A DNA stretch of 64,000 nt from the NCBI GenBank assembly GCA_963682055.1, contig OY821742.1, forward strand, positions 28,677,060 to 28,741,059, given 5' to 3'. The position numbers and the translations under genes were made by a program. Shown piece by piece: positions 48,441 to 60,487 of this stretch. The notes under the pieces were generated by a model. The model saw nothing but the letters and a program-made list of their open reading frames with translations. It had not been told where the DNA came from and made no database searches. Position 1 is the first letter of the stretch; every line of letters starts with the position of its first letter. The DNA comes from Primula veris (Eukaryota; Streptophyta; Magnoliopsida; Ericales; Primulaceae).

Positions 48441-51400
48441 TCCATTTTTTATGAAATATGTGTATGGCGTTTTGGTAAATAAATTAAATAATTAAAAAGT
48501 GGTACCTATAGGGAATGTGAAATTATGGAGGTACCTAGGAGAAATATAATTTCAAAAGTGGTACCTATTGGGCATTAATTCAATAGGAAAACCCTTTTGC
48601 GATTGCCACCAATTAAGAATATCGAATTTTCCTTTTCTAGAAACTAATTTTTCTCTCAAATACACATCTAATTCGAATTCTGAGCTTGTAGTAGTCTCAT
48701 TTACGAACACATCAAAACCACTTAAATTATCTTCATCATCCACATCCATGTTATAGTTTCTCGAAGACGATGTAACATCATTATTAACAGCATTAAATTT
48801 CGATTTGTAATCATTAAACAATGTATAAACGGATTCTTGAATTCTCTCGACTTCATGTTTACTTGTCACTCCAACTCCATACAACTTATTGAAATAAAAC
48901 TCAACAAGTTTTAATTTAAACCTTGGATCTAAAATAGAAGCCATACTCATTATCAAGTGGCAATCAGACCAATACTTGTTATATTTCTCTATCATTTTAA
49001 AAGCCATTGCTACAACTATTTCATTTGAACTAAAAAGCCATTTATCCAATTCTAATTTTATCTCACAAATTTTTTTTAAAAATAAATTAGCAGTGGGGTA
49101 ACTAGTACCAGAGAAGATTACAATCGCATCCGCAAAAAATTTAAGTCTCGCACATATCTCCTCAGCAAAAATCCAATCATCACTAGATGGCAAACTATCA
49201 TAACTTTTATCTTTTTTCTTAGCTTTCCTGAATACATCTTTGTAGAGCAAAGCCCTAGAAAGCATATAATAGGTCGAATTCCACCGCGTTTTAACATCAA
49301 GTTCGAGCCCCTTTGTATAAGGAATATGCAGCTCAGCCGCGACAGCCTCAAATTTCTCTCTTCTAGATTGTGTCGCGGTCCAGAAAACACAACTAACTCT
49401 AATTTTTTCAACTTTATTCCCAACAGCTGCTAAACCTTCCTTAACAATAAGATTTAGTAGATGTGCACAACAACGAACGTATAATAATTTCCTGTCCATT
49501 AAAAACGAATCCCTGGGTAGCTCAGTCGAAATCAACGGTATCATAGCATCATTTGTTGTAGCATTATCAACTGTAATTGCTGAGATCTTATGATCGATAT
49601 TCCAAAAATCTATGGTTTCGATCACAACATTCGATAACACTTGTTTGTTATGTGGAATTGCCACATAGACAAATGTAAGAAGTCGATTTTGCAAACGCCA
49701 TTTATCGTCAATGAAATGGGCCGTAATTGCCATAAAACCTTTCTTTGTTGGCTTGGCGGACCACATGTCAAAGGTAATTGATAGTCTACGAACACTTTCT
49801 AACAATTTATACGTTTTCTCCCTTTCCACATCATAAACCTTTATAATATCTTTTTTTATCGTGTTCCTAGACACAATATTAAAATCTGGTTGAAGCCCTC
49901 CAACAAACATTCTGAAACCTACATGATCGACTATCGAAAGGGGATACTCGTGTAAAATGATCATAGAAGCTAAATCTTTTCGCGATTTAACCTGGCTAAA
50001 TTCGTATTTCGGTACTTCTTCAAATTTTGTTTCCTTTCCTTTGTTTATTTCTTTTTGTTTTTTCTTACACCTATTAGCATGACTTTTCAAATGACTCGTC
50101 CCTCCCGTGTGCTTCGCGGTTAATTTCTTCTTACAAATATTACAATGTGCCCAACAAATATCCTTACTTACTTCTTCTCTCTTAAAATCTAACCAGACTT
50201 TGGACCACAATCTTGAATTTTTCTTTTTATTTGCACGAGATGAATTAATAGTAAGAGCGGGACTCGAGAAACTGTTATCATCAATTTGTTCAAACCGTGA
50301 CATTGTTCACCTAGCAATAACCCAATAAACAAATATTATACAAAAAAATACAGGTCCGGTGATAAAAAAGCTAAAAATAAGCATAACCCTTTTTTATTTT
50401 TTGATAAGCCAAATAAGCGCAACCCATTATTAAGCATCTAGCAATAACAATTTAAGTATATTAGAAAAGCCTAAAAATCTTATTTTTCCAAAATTTTCAT
50501 ATTTACCCGGTAAAAATTTATAATAATCTAAATTATTTTTTACAAGAATACCCAAAAATATAAAAGAAAAAAAACTGACAAAAAAATGAAAATAACAAGC
50601 TAAAATAAAATAAGGATATATATATATATATATATATATTTATATGTAGAGAGAGAGTGAGGAACCTAGTACCCAAGAGTTGTGAATCTTGTGATGGCTA
50701 TTGATAATAGCTTCCTCTCATATTAGTGATGGCTAATATATATTTTATATATATTTTATCGTTGAAGGAGTCTGTCTATGTTAGAGAGAGAGAGAGTATG
50801 TGATATTTTATTGTTGAAGGAGTCTGTGTATGTTAGAGAGGGAGAGGGTATGTGTTTTGGTTTTGGTTTTGGTTTTTGTTTTATTATTCAATATATTTCT
50901 AAATTGCACAAAGTTGCACAAAAGTGCAAAGTAACCCAATCCAATCCGACCCAAATAATACTGCACTTTTATCCAACCCGCACCGGGTCGGGTCGGGTCG
51001 GCTCAAAACCCGGGGTTCTGCCATCCCTACGTATGACTTCTAATTAAGTCTTACTAAAAGAATCACTTCTCCAGCCAATTGATTTTCACTTTAATCTAGC
51101 ATAGTGACACAGGTGGTTTTTTAACATGGTGATAAATTAATCATCATCCAATTGATACTAGTTTCATTCATATATACTCTTTCGATTATACGGTATAAAC
51201 AATAGGTCATACTACCAAATACAAACATGCTACAAGCACTCTTCAGTTTGTTGTCCCATGCATAACAGCCAACAGAGCTTTCTATTGTATTTAAGAAACA
51301 TGTGGTAACACAATGTATACTTACATGTGCAGAACATATCATACCAAGACAAATATAATTGTTACGGATTTATCTATATTTCATGCAATAGTTACCCATG

Positions 51401-51693
51401 CAATTTAGGTGCAATACGGAAAAGCAACCGACATGTTTTAATTTCATGGCAAAAGCAACAGGTTACGGCTAAAAAATTGAGAGATTTATATATCTTTCTC
51501 ACGGTATGTTGGGCAAGGTTGAAAGAACAAATTTACCCAAACCTTTCAAAAGTTTTATACTCAATCCCAATGATTGATATCACGATCTCCGAGCAAAAAA
51601 ACCTCAATCTGCAAGCGAGAAATGGTTCCAATGCTCCGAATGAAGGATTTATTTTATTTTTTGAGTTTTTTTTCAAGCAAAGTGCAGATAACG

Positions 51694-51946
51694 TGTTTTA
51701 AGCCAAATTAGTTCAATAATATATGTAAGAGAGAGAGAGATAATGAAGGCCAAAATATATGTATTCAAGTGCGTTGTAGGTGTACCAAACTCCATAGGCA
51801 CAACCTCTTTATATAGGCTAGAGGTTGGTAGATTACAAGCTAAATATTAAAGACAAGAATTCAAAAATTTGTAACATACAAATGAGCAAATGTTCATACT
51901 AAATGATATGTAACTCATATACTTAATGGACAATCCATTATTTACA
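51694..51946 (-). repeat. Copia D 5' LTR (right on map)
   Basis: 253 bp, starting TGTTTTAAGCC and ending CCATTATTTACA on the plus strand. It is preceded on the left by AGTGCAGATAACG, which on the minus strand (CGTTATCTGCACT) would be the primer-binding region; it does not look like the usual methionine-tRNA site. Confidence 0.85.
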
Positions 51947-54130
51947 ACAAAAATAAACCTAAAAATGGGGTTTTTAGTCATTTTTAAATGTTTGAATAAG
52001 TTATTTATATGAATATAATATAAGTTTACACCATTATTTTCAAAAGTTCATACCCCAAATTTTTAAAATTAATACCTTTATTTTTCAATTTCATATCCCT
52101 ATTTTTAAAGTTCATATCCTTATTTTTTCAAGTTCATACCCCAATATTTAAAGTTAATACCCCAATATTAAAAGTCCATACCCATATTTTTCAAGTTCAT
52201 ATCACAGTTTTTAAATTTAATACCCTTATTTTTTCAATTTTATTCCCCAATTTTTAAAGTCAAATCCTTATTTTTCAAGTTCATACCCAAATTTTCAAGT
52301 TTATACCCTTATTTTTTAAATTTCATACCCCAATTTGTAAAGTTAATACACTTATTTTTCAAGTGTATACCCTTATATTTAAAGTGCATACCTTTATTTT
52401 TTTAGTTTCTACCCTAAACTTTAAAGTTCATACCCTTATTTACAAGTTCATATCACAATTTTTAAAATTTAGACCCTTATTTTTAAAGTTCATATCCAAG
52501 CTTTAAAGTCCACACCCTTGTTTTTCTAGTTCATGTCCCAATTTTTTAAAATTTATACCCTTATTTTTAAATTTCATATCACAATTTTTAAAGTTTATAC
52601 CCCAAATTTTAAATTTTATCCTCTTATTTTTCAAGTTCATACTCTTAGTTTTCAAGTTTATATCAAATTTTTAAATTTTATACCCTTATTTTTAAAATTC
52701 ATACGCCAAACTTTGAAGTTAATGCACTTATTTTTAAGCTCATATCTCAATTTTTCCAAGTTCATAACTGAATTTTTTAAAGTTCAACCCTTATTTTTAA
52801 AGTTCATACCTCAAAAGTTTAAAGTTTATACCTCAAAAGTTTAAAGTTCATACCCTTATTTTTCAAGTTCATATCCCAATTTTTAAACTTTATACCCTTA
52901 TTTTTTGTAAGTTCATAAACCAATTTTTTTAATTTAGATCCTTATTTTTCAAGTTCATACCCCAATTTTTCAAGTTCACTCTCTTATTTATTAAATTTCA
53001 TAACTCGTTTTTTAAATTTTATACACTTATTTTTTAAGTTCACTCTTATTTTTCAAGTTCATACCTCAAACTTTAAAGTTCATACACTTATTCTTCAAGT
53101 TCCTACCCCAATTTTTAAAGTTCATACCATTATTTTTCTAGTTTATACCCCAGTTTTTAAATTTCTAACTTTATTTTTCAACTCACAATTTTTAAAGTTC
53201 ATATCCTTATTTTTAAAGTTCATACCCCAAGTTTTAAGTTTCATACCCTTATTTTTTAATTTCATGTATCCCAATTTTTAAAGTTTATACCCTTACATTT
53301 TCAAGTTCATACCCAATTTTTTAAGTTGATACATTTATTTTTCAAGTTAATAACCATATTTTTCAAGTACATATCCCAATTTTGAAAGTTTATACCCTTA
53401 TTTTTCAAGTTTATATTCCAATTTTTAAACTTCACACCCCTATTTTCAAAAGTCATACCCCAAATTTTTATTCTTCAAGTTCATATCTCAAATTTTAAAT
53501 TTCATACCCTTATTTTTTCAAGTTTATACCCCAATATTTAAAGTTAATACCCCAATATTTAAATTTCATACCCTTATTTTTTAAATTCATACTCTAATTC
53601 ACAAATGACATACCCTTTTTTTCATACCATCTTTTCCAAAAAAAATACATAAAAAATCATTTTTTTTATTAAAAAAATAAAATATTTATGACAGCATAAT
53701 AGACAAACTAATAGATAGTTTAATAGACAGACTAATATACAGACTAATAGACAATCTAATAGGCAATTAGTCTAATACGGAGACTAATATACAAAAATGA
53801 CATTAAAAAATGATAGTCTAATAAAAAAATGACAGTTTAGTAAATTAAAAAAATGAATGAATTAAAAAAAACTATAAACTCTAAAAAATATGGGGGTATG
53901 AACTCAAAAAAAAGTATATAAACTCGGAAAAAAAAATGTATAAACTTGAAAAAAAAAAAGGTATGAACTCATGAACTCAAAAAAAAGGTACATACTAAGA
54001 GACAAATTTATAGACGGTCTAATAGACATACCAATAGACAGACTAATAGAGATATGACAGTCTCATACATTTATTTTTTGAAAAAAATTCAAAAAAAAAT
54101 AAAAAATGTAAAAATGGGCATTCGTATAAG
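51947..54130. repeat. Minisatellite complex with inverted copies
   Basis: 52040-53640 is a tandem array with alternating ~21-bp units, TTCATACCCTTATTTTTCAAG and TTCATACCCCAATTTTTAAAG (about 42 bp together). 53690-53830 holds an AGACTAATAGAC array, which returns at 54000-54050. 53890-53990 carries inverse-orientation units GTATGAACTCAAAAAA. Open frames in this stretch are repeat artefacts. No target duplication or terminal repeat found. Confidence 0.85.
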
Positions 54131-57038
54131 GAATAATCTAATACAACGGTGGTGAATAAACGGAACCCTATCCCGTATAACATCCTGACAAGATAAAATG
54201 GGCATTTGTATAAGGAGTTAGTGGAATGCGATTCACATGGCAAGTAGGGATGATTGAGACAGGTTGGGCTCAACCCAACCCGCAACTCACAAAAAATAGA
54301 CGGTGCAAGTTGGTGGGTTTGAATTTTTTAAAATCACACCTTGTTAGATTCTAAATCTGATATTCTAATGGCATATTGTTTGTCATCATATTGGTAAAAA
54401 TAGTTTCACATATTATTAATAAACTCTCACTTATTTTATAAACGTTTTAGTTCAATTTGTGCAGTCAGTTGCAACCGAGACAGCAACTGACTATACTGGA
54501 CAAATTCTGTAATATCGGTTAAAAATATTTGATGATACCAAAAACGTGAAGAACAAGTTTAGATGAACTAAAGAAATTTTAAAATGATAGAAATAATATA
54601 TTAAAGATCTCTCATTATTGGAATAGAAGACTTAAAAGGATCGATATAAAAGGAGACTCTTTGTGAAGCAATAAAACATTAGAGAAGGAAAGATTTTCGG
54701 AGATAAAAAAGAATATATCTTGAAAAGAATTAAAGTACATATCTTTATAATTTCGAATTAAACAATATCTGATCTGTTAGAAGTCAAAGACTAATTAACT
54801 ATAAGATATATATGTGAAGACCTTCAAGTCGGGAAAGGAAAGATAACAAAGGAAATATTTCCTATTTGATCATAATTAGGATATTTTGTATGGCTATAAA
54901 TAAAGCCATTAGCCTTTAGTATTTCATGTGTTGAATACAAGTTAGATATATTAATATTATAGATCAACAACACTCGTTATACATGAGAGAGAAACAAACT
55001 TAAACAGATCGTGACATGATGTCATTAGAGATTAATAGTTGTGAGTTAGAGATGATAAGATAGACAAATACGTGAGGGAGTCATGGTATTGTAAGTCTCG
55101 AGTCTTATTATTGCTCTTTTAAATATCAATAAATACTGAGTGACGGCTTCAGAGATGCAGACATGGTGATCATGTCGAACTCCGTTTAAAAACGTCTCAT
55201 GTTCAATATTTTTTATTAACTTCATTATATTCGTCAGTTGAAACTGTGGTTACAACTGTACTTGCAACTAAAAACACGTAACTGCACTCGGAATTTCGGA
55301 CATATGTTTTTTCACATCTCAAACTATTATAATTTAAACTCCAACCTAAAGTAATTTGTCGAGAATAAAAATAATCTAAAATTGTCTTCTTCTTTTTTTT
55401 GAAACTAAAAGACTATATAAATAGAAGCAACAAACTTGGTTAGGACATAATGCTAACCAAATACTCTCAAAAGAGCACTTTCAAGTAGGCATGAGTAAAT
55501 TTCCATCAAAACGGACCCGTCCCGACACCATAAGAATTAATGAGCAGTTGCTATGTATGCATGCTATGTATGAACATTATGAGAGGGGTTGGAAAATCCA
55601 AGTACTGAATTTGTAATTTATTCAAATTCCAGCCCAACCCGCACCACAAGAAACAATAAGGACAATGACACGCAAAAAACACACAAACGCAACCAGAGCG
55701 TCAAGCCCGAGACTCGTTCCTGAACTGAGCAGAGCACACGCGTGTGGGGCACCCATCTTCATACCCATACAGGGGAGCATCTAGCATGTGACCAGAGGGG
55801 TCAAGTACCCCCGCTGGATTTCAAAACATGTAAATTTTGGAATCACATAGTTTAATTGATAACATGCCTAAGCTTTAATACATTTGATTTGCACCCAGTC
55901 TGAGTTTGATACTCAAAGTTGGCATACTCAATATTTTTAAGACTTTTTTTTTAATGAAGACTAGACAAGTCATTTGCATAATTCGAACAAAATTTGGCTT
56001 AATTGATTTTATTAACTTTATAAACACATTGATAATTTACAATTGTTTTTTCTTGATCAACATCCAACATCCAACGAATTAGTTTTGCAATCAGAAATGG
56101 CTAGCGGCACAGCTTATTGCTCGCTTGCCTACTATTTAAATGTAATCATTTCATAATAATTAATAAATCAGAACCCTCATTTAGTTGCATTATCATATGA
56201 ACGATTTAATCAATTAAAATGTTATTTATCCTAATAAACTATTACATGTCTTCTTTATATGGTTGGCTTAAGATTCAATCCTTTAAAATATAAAACATGA
56301 TAATTTAACACCGAAAACTTTGTATTTGTTTTTAGTTCTTGTTTTTAGACATTCCAATTATTTTTCTCTATCCAAAGTGAAGGGTCGTATATCAAATTAA
56401 TTTTTATTTGGTTTCTTCCATTATTACATGTTAATTAAAAAATAATTATTCATTGTTGGGTAACTAGCAATGAAATATTTTCCTAACATCTTTGGAGCAA
56501 AACTAGTTATTTTATTTCGAGGATTGTTAAAAAACCACGATGAGCATTTTTTTGTTCAAATAAAAAAAAAAGTCCAGTCGCATATTGTTATGTACTTACA
56601 CAAATTTAACCATATACTCATGTTTTGACTATTAAATAAAAATTGGTGGTTTCTATCTTAATCATGCCCCCTTTTAACCCAAATACCGTCTCCCCCGCTA
56701 CTCACGTACATCGAGTGAGTAAAAAAAATTCAATTTTTATCGGCTCACAACTTACAAATATCTAATATGATGACTTCAATTTTTCATGAAATATCTTCCA
56801 TAGCATTGTATAGAAAATTTATGTACGTGATAAAAAGGAATAAGAGAGGTTTTTTTTAATTAATTGAATTTTTATACGAAAGTGTACATATATGGTTGGA
56901 AATACTAGCTAAGCGATAATGTAAAACAGCTAATCCCGCGTGACTCGTCAAGTAATTTGCGGCCTCACTGCTACATCTCAAGCACCATATGAATTTCCAA
57001 CTTTTATCGGCTCACAACTTACGAATATATATGATGAC
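54131..57038. other. Intergenic sequence
   Basis: No gene recognised. 54246 TAGGGATGATTGAGACAGG resembles a hAT end, without a partner. 54860-55210 has a TATA-like CTATAAATAAAG (near 54894) and an AATAAA-like stretch near 55128, as in an LTR; no second copy is in the window. A ~65-bp block, TTATCGGCTCACAACTTAC.AATAT, occurs at 56739 and 57004. Confidence 0.4.
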
Positions 57039-57335
57039 TTAAATTTCCCATGAAATATCTTTTATAGCCTTATTGCAACACATGACAAGTGTATCATTAT
57101 CTGTTTCAAAATCAATATCTGTCGAGTTTTTATTTTTTGCTCTTTGACAAGCTACTCTCAGAGTCAACGCTTCCGCCATCAAAGATGACGAGGACCTAAA
57201 TGTGACACTTCGGATATCAACAAGATCCCCAACTTCGTTGCGAACAACAACATCTCCTCCCGTCCAATTTTTAGAGTTATTAAAAGAGGCATCGGTGTTT
57301 CACTTTGGCCTGCCCATAATCGACTTAGTCCATGT
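57039..57335 (-). pseudogene. RNase H-like domain fragment (plant LINE or RVT_3 type)
   Basis: The minus strand reads NTDASFNNSKNWTGGDVVV, then VRNEVGDLVDIRSV, then SLMAEALTLRVACQRA and ETDNDTLVMC, which follows the D...E...D order of the RNase H domain in plant L1 ORF2 (compare NTDG, AEASA, ESDCLNL at 24270-24060). A TGA sits just before NTDASF. The frame ends at TAA 57041-57039. No RT is attached. It could also be a remnant of a host RNase H-like gene. Confidence 0.7.
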
Positions 57336-57553
57336 TTCCGGCCTTGAACAACCATTTTCATTATCGTCGCTTTTATTCAGAATTTCCTTTAGAAAATCGC
57401 AAGAGGCCGGTAATTACCTTTAAATTAAGAGGCTCCGTATCTATTTAGTAGCTTTAGAAATTTGAAGTCTTTGGTATAACGAAATAATCAAATAATTGTT
57501 GTTGTTTTTCTTGAAAGGTAATTCTCAAATGTTTTATATTCACTTATTAGTTA

Positions 57554-57791
57554 CTCCCTCCGTTTCCTTTTAATTGTCCACTATAAAACTACGTGTAATT
57601 TTGACCGGCCAAGAACCTGTATCAAAATTGTCGGAATGAAAATTTTCAAAAGTTGATCATATAGTTCAAATGTTAAATTTTATGATTAGATTTAAAAAAA
57701 AAATTCATTTTGACAATTTTAATATAAGTTATAAGCCGATCAAAATTTCACGTACTTTCGTGATGGACAACTAAATGGAAAAGGGAGGGAG
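57554..57791. mobile_element. Stowaway-type MITE (238 bp)
   Basis: The left end CTCCCTCCGTTTCCTTTTAA and right end AAAAGGGAGGGAG (with GTCCA..TGGAC further in) are inverted repeats, flanked by TA (57552-57553 and 57792-57793). Confidence 0.88.
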
Positions 57792-57793
57792 TA

Positions 57794-59835
57794 TTTGAAA
57801 TTTTAAAACGATAATCCGGTAGCAAGCAACAAACAATAGGACAATAAAGTCCAGATTCAGAATAGAGTAAATTGATGGAACAGTCATGACTAAAAGCAAC
57901 AAGAGGAAAACAACAAAACATATTAGACCCCATACCAACAGACGGCCACAAAAATAAAATAAAGCCACCAGCTATATTGCACTTAGTTACTTAGTAGTAA
58001 TTTAATAATCAATATGCATGCCATATTAATATAATACATACTATATAACGACTAAAGTATATAAAGTGTATAATATTCTTTACACAACCCACTATATTTT
58101 CTTGCTCCCCTCATGCACTCTATCTCTCGACCCTTGCCATTTTCCTCTGATCACTAGTTTACTGTATAAAGTACAAAATGAATCACAAAAGAATAAAGGA
58201 AATAAATTACAAGTGATCATCACATGTTACTATTATAAGATAATGGTGTGATGCTAACAAAATAGAACTCATTACAATAATTCATGATGGTATCAAAGTA
58301 CTAGTTAAGCATTACTACTTTTGCATATTTGTATCAATTAGAAGTAGTACACACTACACTCATTAAATATATTTTTGACATGCATCAAATTAAATGCATA
58401 TTAAATATACATTGAATACATATTTAATGCCTGAGTTTACATTACTTATATATCTGGACACCAACAATAATGCCTAAGTTTCACCATAAGTTCCATTTGA
58501 ACCTTATAGTTTTATTAGAAACACTAGCTAGTACCCCTTGAATTGTTTGGGGTTAGGTAAAATTTATGAAACGGGAAGGCCAAAATTTTAATTTTTAGAT
58601 AATTGCCGGTTAAGATATTCTTTTATTTGATATTTGTTGTTCTCAACAATTGCTAGTTAACTTTATTCTTTTCTGTGATATGTGATATTTGTCGCTCTAT
58701 GTTACTTTTACCATGTTATTGCTTGTTTTGAATCCTTTGGCATGTAGTACAACGTTAAATATTAACTCGCAAAGTCCCTAACTGTTGATGGTTTTAACTT
58801 TGATAATTAGTTAGTTATTAGTAAAAAAAAGAAAAGACTAAAACTATAATTGAATTGAATTGGCTTGTACCCTTTCAAATTCGTTAATTTATCCACCACA
58901 ATTTTACATGTAGTTGCATGATTATGATTGACGACCCTAGAAGTGAAAACGTTGTAAACCCTCGAAAACATAATTTCATTTGAGTCTAAATCCGTCTTTG
59001 GATCGATAATCTGGGTAATTTACCCGTTATTTACTGCAATTGTTGCTGTGTTCCTATGACACTTATTTACGTGGAAACAACACGTTTGAAGGACAGTGAC
59101 ACTCCTTTTAAGTGGAAACAACACGTTTGAAGGACAGTGACACTCCTTTTAAATTAAATTGCAAACCATAATCGATGTTTGCACTGATCTACACCTAAGT
59201 TGCTTAAACAACATGGTCCTAGATTGCTCCGAATGGTGTAATTGAATGCATGACTAATCTTTTCCTTTATTTTGTAGGTTCTGAAAAACAATCTGTCAAT
59301 TATTTTGCATCCGTTAACCGATTAAGAACAGCATGTATCTTGGACATCTCCTTGTTACAGTTTTTAAGAAACTGTTTAGGCTTAACTTTATACAAATTTT
59401 AAGTTTATTTGTTAATTTCCGTATCATAATTTTTTTTTTGTTTCTTTTTTTATTTTCTGGTAACTTTTCCTCAATAAGAAATCAATAAGAAAAATAAGAA
59501 GATAGAATAAAAGTAAAGAGAGAAGAAAAAAAAATCATTTGGGGAAGCAAGGACCAACTTGTGGTGAGATTGAAAAGCAAGTTTTTCGTTTACAAGTTGC
59601 GCTATGACCACAACCAACATGTATTGAAGTACATTTATAAGAACGTCATCATCGTCTTAAATATATATAAGAAGTAAATCTAACATCTATCACCATAAAT
59701 ACCATACAAAGTGAAAAGAAATGTCCATTCTTATAGTGATGCAACAGAAGAAACATGACATACATTACACATATAGAGAAACATATAGCAAACACATGCA
59801 TAAAACTTATAAAAAGAGAAAGGGAGATGACCAAT
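57794..59835. other. Intergenic sequence downstream of nsLTP2
   Basis: No gene recognised. A 41-bp unit, GTGGAAACAACACGTTTGAA plus GGACAGTGACACTCCTTTTAA, is duplicated in tandem at 59071-59153. The last ~150 bp should hold the nsLTP2 3' UTR. Confidence 0.5.
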
Positions 59836-60129
59836 TTAACACTTGGGGAATGGGGCTTTGCAAGTTCTAGAAATTTTCATGGCATTTGGAGAGGTGACAA
59901 ACTTCTTGAGAAATGGGTTCTTCACATATTGGCAAAGGCAAGGCTTTTGCTCCTTAATTTTAGTGCAACAAAGCTTTGAAGGGGGGGTTTTGGACGATTG
60001 CATTGCCGCTAGACATGGGCTCAGCTGTGTTGGCTTACATGTCACCGCCACTGCCACATCAGTTTCGTAGCTCAAGAGGAGGAGCATCGCTAGGACCGAA
60101 CACAAGACAGTGGATGGTGTTGCCTTCAT
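59836..60129 (-). CDS. Non-specific lipid transfer protein type 2 (nsLTP2)
   Basis: A single-exon gene of 97 codons from ATG 60129. Residues 1-28 form a signal peptide with a hydrophobic core (VLAMLLLL), so the product is secreted to the cell wall. The mature part of about 69 residues has eight cysteines at 31, 39, 54, 55, 64, 66, 90 and 97, the pattern C-X7-C-X14-CC-X8-CXC-X23-C-X6-C of 7-kDa type-2 LTPs. The residue between the CXC cysteines is leucine, as usual for type 2. The family binds lipids in an internal cavity and acts in cuticle or suberin deposition and defence; the exact role here is unknown. A TATA box and CT-rich leader precede it. It is the only intact host protein gene I can defend in the window. 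Confidence 0.95.
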   Translation of the reverse strand: MKATPSTVLCSVLAMLLLLSYETDVAVAVTCKPTQLSPCLAAMQSSKTPPSKLCCTKIKEQKPCLCQYVKNPFLKKFVTSPNAMKISRTCKAPFPKC

Positions 60130-60216
60130 TGTGATCTGTTGAGAGAGAAAAAGAGATTGAACGAAAGAGAGAGGGGGGAATGAGTTGATGTGGTGAAATT
60201 AGCTTGGGTTGAACAT

Positions 60217-60225
60217 CTATTTATA
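60217..60225 (-). promoter_or_regulatory. nsLTP2 TATA box
   Basis: TATAAATAG on the minus strand, 88 bp upstream of the ATG. The intervening leader is rich in CT repeats (CCCTCTCTCTTTC), common in plant 5' UTRs. Confidence 0.8.
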
Positions 60226-60487
60226 GATGATTGACAAGGTAAGAAAAAACTAGTGTGGGTGTAATTATGACTATTCTCGTATTTATAGTGAATAACAAAC
60301 GCATTTGAGTCGTGTTATTGGATATTTAAATGTGACTACCCTGATGTTATGTAAAAAAAACTCTACACGTCCATAATAAGCGACTTTATGTATTTGTTTT
60401 CTCTAAAACATCCATTGTCTGTAAAGTTTGAAACTTTGAACATATGATAGTAGGGAAGGATTGTATCAGGCTTCTTGCCTACAGTTT
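60226..60487 (-). promoter_or_regulatory. nsLTP2 proximal upstream region
   Basis: About 260 bp of AT-rich sequence between the TATA box and the next MITE. I see no specific factor site that I would defend. Confidence 0.4.

Larger units (their letters stand above)
46281..48581. mobile_element. Foldback / Mutator-like non-autonomous element (2301 bp)
   Basis: It is flanked by a perfect 9-bp duplication AATAGGAAA (46272-46280 and 48582-48590), the size typical of Mutator-like elements. The ends form inverted repeats of about 90 bp: TAAT.CCC.ATA.GTACC, CCTCCTAGGTA and TAATTTCACATT are shared between the left end and the reverse complement of the right end. Inside come arms of (CAAAAAATCA)n on the left (46390-46920) and its complement (GTGATTTTTT)n on the right (47965-48440), around a 21-bp tandem array (47030-47965). 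The whole element can fold into one long hairpin. There is no transposase. Confidence 0.88.
45732..50303 (-). pseudogene. hAT transposase gene, disrupted by nested element
   Basis: ATG 50303 opens a BED zinc finger (residues about 34-85; CNICKK ... HLKSHANRC), then the RNase H-fold core with D in TFDMWSA and D in TVDNATTND, the CAHLLNLIV motif, a DVKTRWNSTY motif, a DUF4413-like region and, at the C-terminus, the hAT dimerization domain (VSTVASESTFSTSGR). The first exon is cut at 48582 by a 2301-bp insertion and resumes at 46271 in the same frame after one copy of the 9-bp duplication. A donor at 46103/46102 and acceptor before 45847 join a last exon ending at TAG 45734-45732. The total is 2007 nt (668 aa), a normal length, with no other stop or frameshift. 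Confidence 0.93.

Noticed and set aside
48168..48482. 104-codon Phe-rich open frame
   Set aside because: Pure low-complexity T-rich arm of the foldback element.
54860..55210. Solo LTR or pararetrovirus-like promoter
   Set aside because: TATA and polyadenylation-like signals only; no TG/CA borders with duplication and no coding remnants nearby.
54246..55490. Second hAT, from TAGGGATGA at 54246 and TAGGCATGA at 55486
   Set aside because: Both ends point the same way, no target duplication, no transposase.
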